The notes below the pieces were generated by a model that was given only the letters and a program-made list of their open reading frames with translations, searched no databases and was not told the DNA's origin. A stretch of 5,677 nt of DNA from CAYTTR01 sp964440805 (GTDB lineage: Bacteria; Acidobacteriota; Aminicenantia; Aminicenantales; Aminicenantaceae): assembly GCA_964440805.1 (NCBI GenBank), contig CAYTTR010000070.1, positions 1 through 5,677 of the forward strand, in the 5' to 3' direction. The position numbers and the translations under genes were made by a program. This document shows positions 5,203 to 5,677 of this stretch, piece after piece. Each line of letters opens with the position of its first letter. Position 1 is the stretch's first letter.

Positions 5203-5677
5203 ATGTTGAAAAAGATAATTATAATAGCGGTCACTCTTATTTTACTGGTTTTACTGCTCCTGGCTTGTCAAAAAGCGCCGGAGGTTTCTGAGAAGGAAGA
5301 AGAAGGCGAGACTCATTTTATTGTTCCCATGGAGCCGCCGCCTGCCTCTTATATTCTTAATGCCGGGATTAAGGTTGATGGTGAAGGCCGGGAGCTGCAG
5401 GTTGAGGGAAGCGGCTGGATTGCTTTTCGCAACTCGTCTGAAAAAAATTTATCCTCAATTGCTTTTAAGTGGGACGGACATTTGCTCGAAGTTTCTGTTG
5501 ACGGCCAAAAACTTGAGCCTGATGACATTGATTCTTTTGAGGAGGGAGTGTCTTTTTTCTCCCTTCCCGAGGTAGTGAAGCCCAGGAAGGAAGTTTCTTT
5601 AGATATTAAATTCAGTTTTAACGCCCAAGCCGATAAAAGCGGTGATTTTTTTCTAAGAAGCTGGTACCCCAAGCTCT
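5203..5677 (+). CDS. Lipoprotein, probable M1-aminopeptidase-like N-terminal domain (3' truncated)
   Basis: The frame stays open to the right edge, giving 158 visible residues. Residues 1-21 are a lipoprotein signal: MLKK, a long Ile/Leu/Val core, and the lipobox LLAC with Cys22 to be lipidated. Gln23 at position +2 fits outer-membrane sorting in a two-membrane cell. An acidic linker (EKEEEGE) follows, then a beta-rich domain with ASYILNAGIKVDGEGREL, GWIAFRNSS and LDIKFSF, closing at SWYPKL. This order resembles the N-terminal beta domain of M1 metallopeptidases, where a WYP motif precedes the catalytic domain; HExxH would lie beyond the window, so the call is tentative. ATG 5203 sits only 4 nt after GGGAG (5194-5198). 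The next codon, TTG 5206, has better spacing (7 nt) and would give MKK, so either start is possible. No convincing promoter was found. Confidence 0.65.
   Translation, partial: MLKKIIIIAVTLILLVLLLLACQKAPEVSEKEEEGETHFIVPMEPPPASYILNAGIKVDGEGRELQVEGSGWIAFRNSSEKNLSSIAFKWDGHLLEVSVDGQKLEPDDIDSFEEGVSFFSLPEVVKPRKEVSLDIKFSFNAQADKSGDFFLRSWYPKL

Noticed and set aside
5162..5209. A 15-codon + strand frame (MMKFIKIQVIKGEEC) whose stop overlaps the lipoprotein start, as in a coupled leader peptide.
   Set aside because: It has no ribosome site and no regulatory codon pattern; the overlap is probably chance.
5349..5672. A 107-codon minus-strand frame over the lipoprotein.
   Set aside because: The + strand frame has a lipobox, ribosome site and domain-like sequence; this is its shadow.

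Overview
The window looks like bacterial DNA of moderate to low GC, with good Shine-Dalgarno sites, sigma70-like promoter elements and at least one well-supported TTG start. Two exported proteins with N-terminal export signals (one signal peptide, one lipobox) lie beside a serine hydrolase. The short intergenic spaces hold palindromes and small repeats. This would suit an uncultured, protein-degrading heterotroph such as an Acidobacteria/Aminicenantes-like lineage. That is an impression only: no rRNA or marker gene is present to place it.

Layout. (1) Positions 2-1048, + strand: the C-terminal part of a beta-lactamase-fold serine hydrolase, cut by the left edge. (2) 1049-1387: a convergent intergenic space with a GC-rich double-stem hairpin. 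(3) 1388-2754, - strand, transcribed right to left: a DUF433 antitoxin-like gene, then a DUF5615 PIN-like toxin gene 3 nt later, then a signal-peptide protein of unknown function 44 nt further on. (4) 2755-3294: 540 bases without an intact gene, holding a candidate promoter for the toxin-antitoxin pair, two adjacent hairpins inside a start-less reading frame that looks like a decayed gene end, and a direct repeat. (5) 3295-4674, - strand: an AAA-type ATPase with winged helix and a C-terminal DUF234 PD-(D/E)XK-like domain, starting at TTG. Its promoter region carries two tandem palindromes. (6) 4735-4938, - strand: a broken small gene running into the ATPase promoter. (7) 4939-5202: a hairpin and a TTGTGGGG repeat able to form a G-quadruplex. 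(8) From 5203, + strand: the start of a lipoprotein, probably an M1-aminopeptidase-like protein, cut by the right edge.

How it fits together. The outer genes look like ordinary envelope or exported hydrolases. The minus-strand block between them (toxin-antitoxin pair, ATPase/nuclease-like protein, broken gene, hairpins) has the make-up of a small, decaying accessory or defence-type insertion. The most interesting regulatory signal is the pair of ATACT/AGTAT inverted repeats laid across the ATPase promoter. I do not see a complete, clearly new multi-gene system. The strongest leads are that operator, the broken gene next to it, and the Asn in place of the usual first Asp of the PIN-like toxin.
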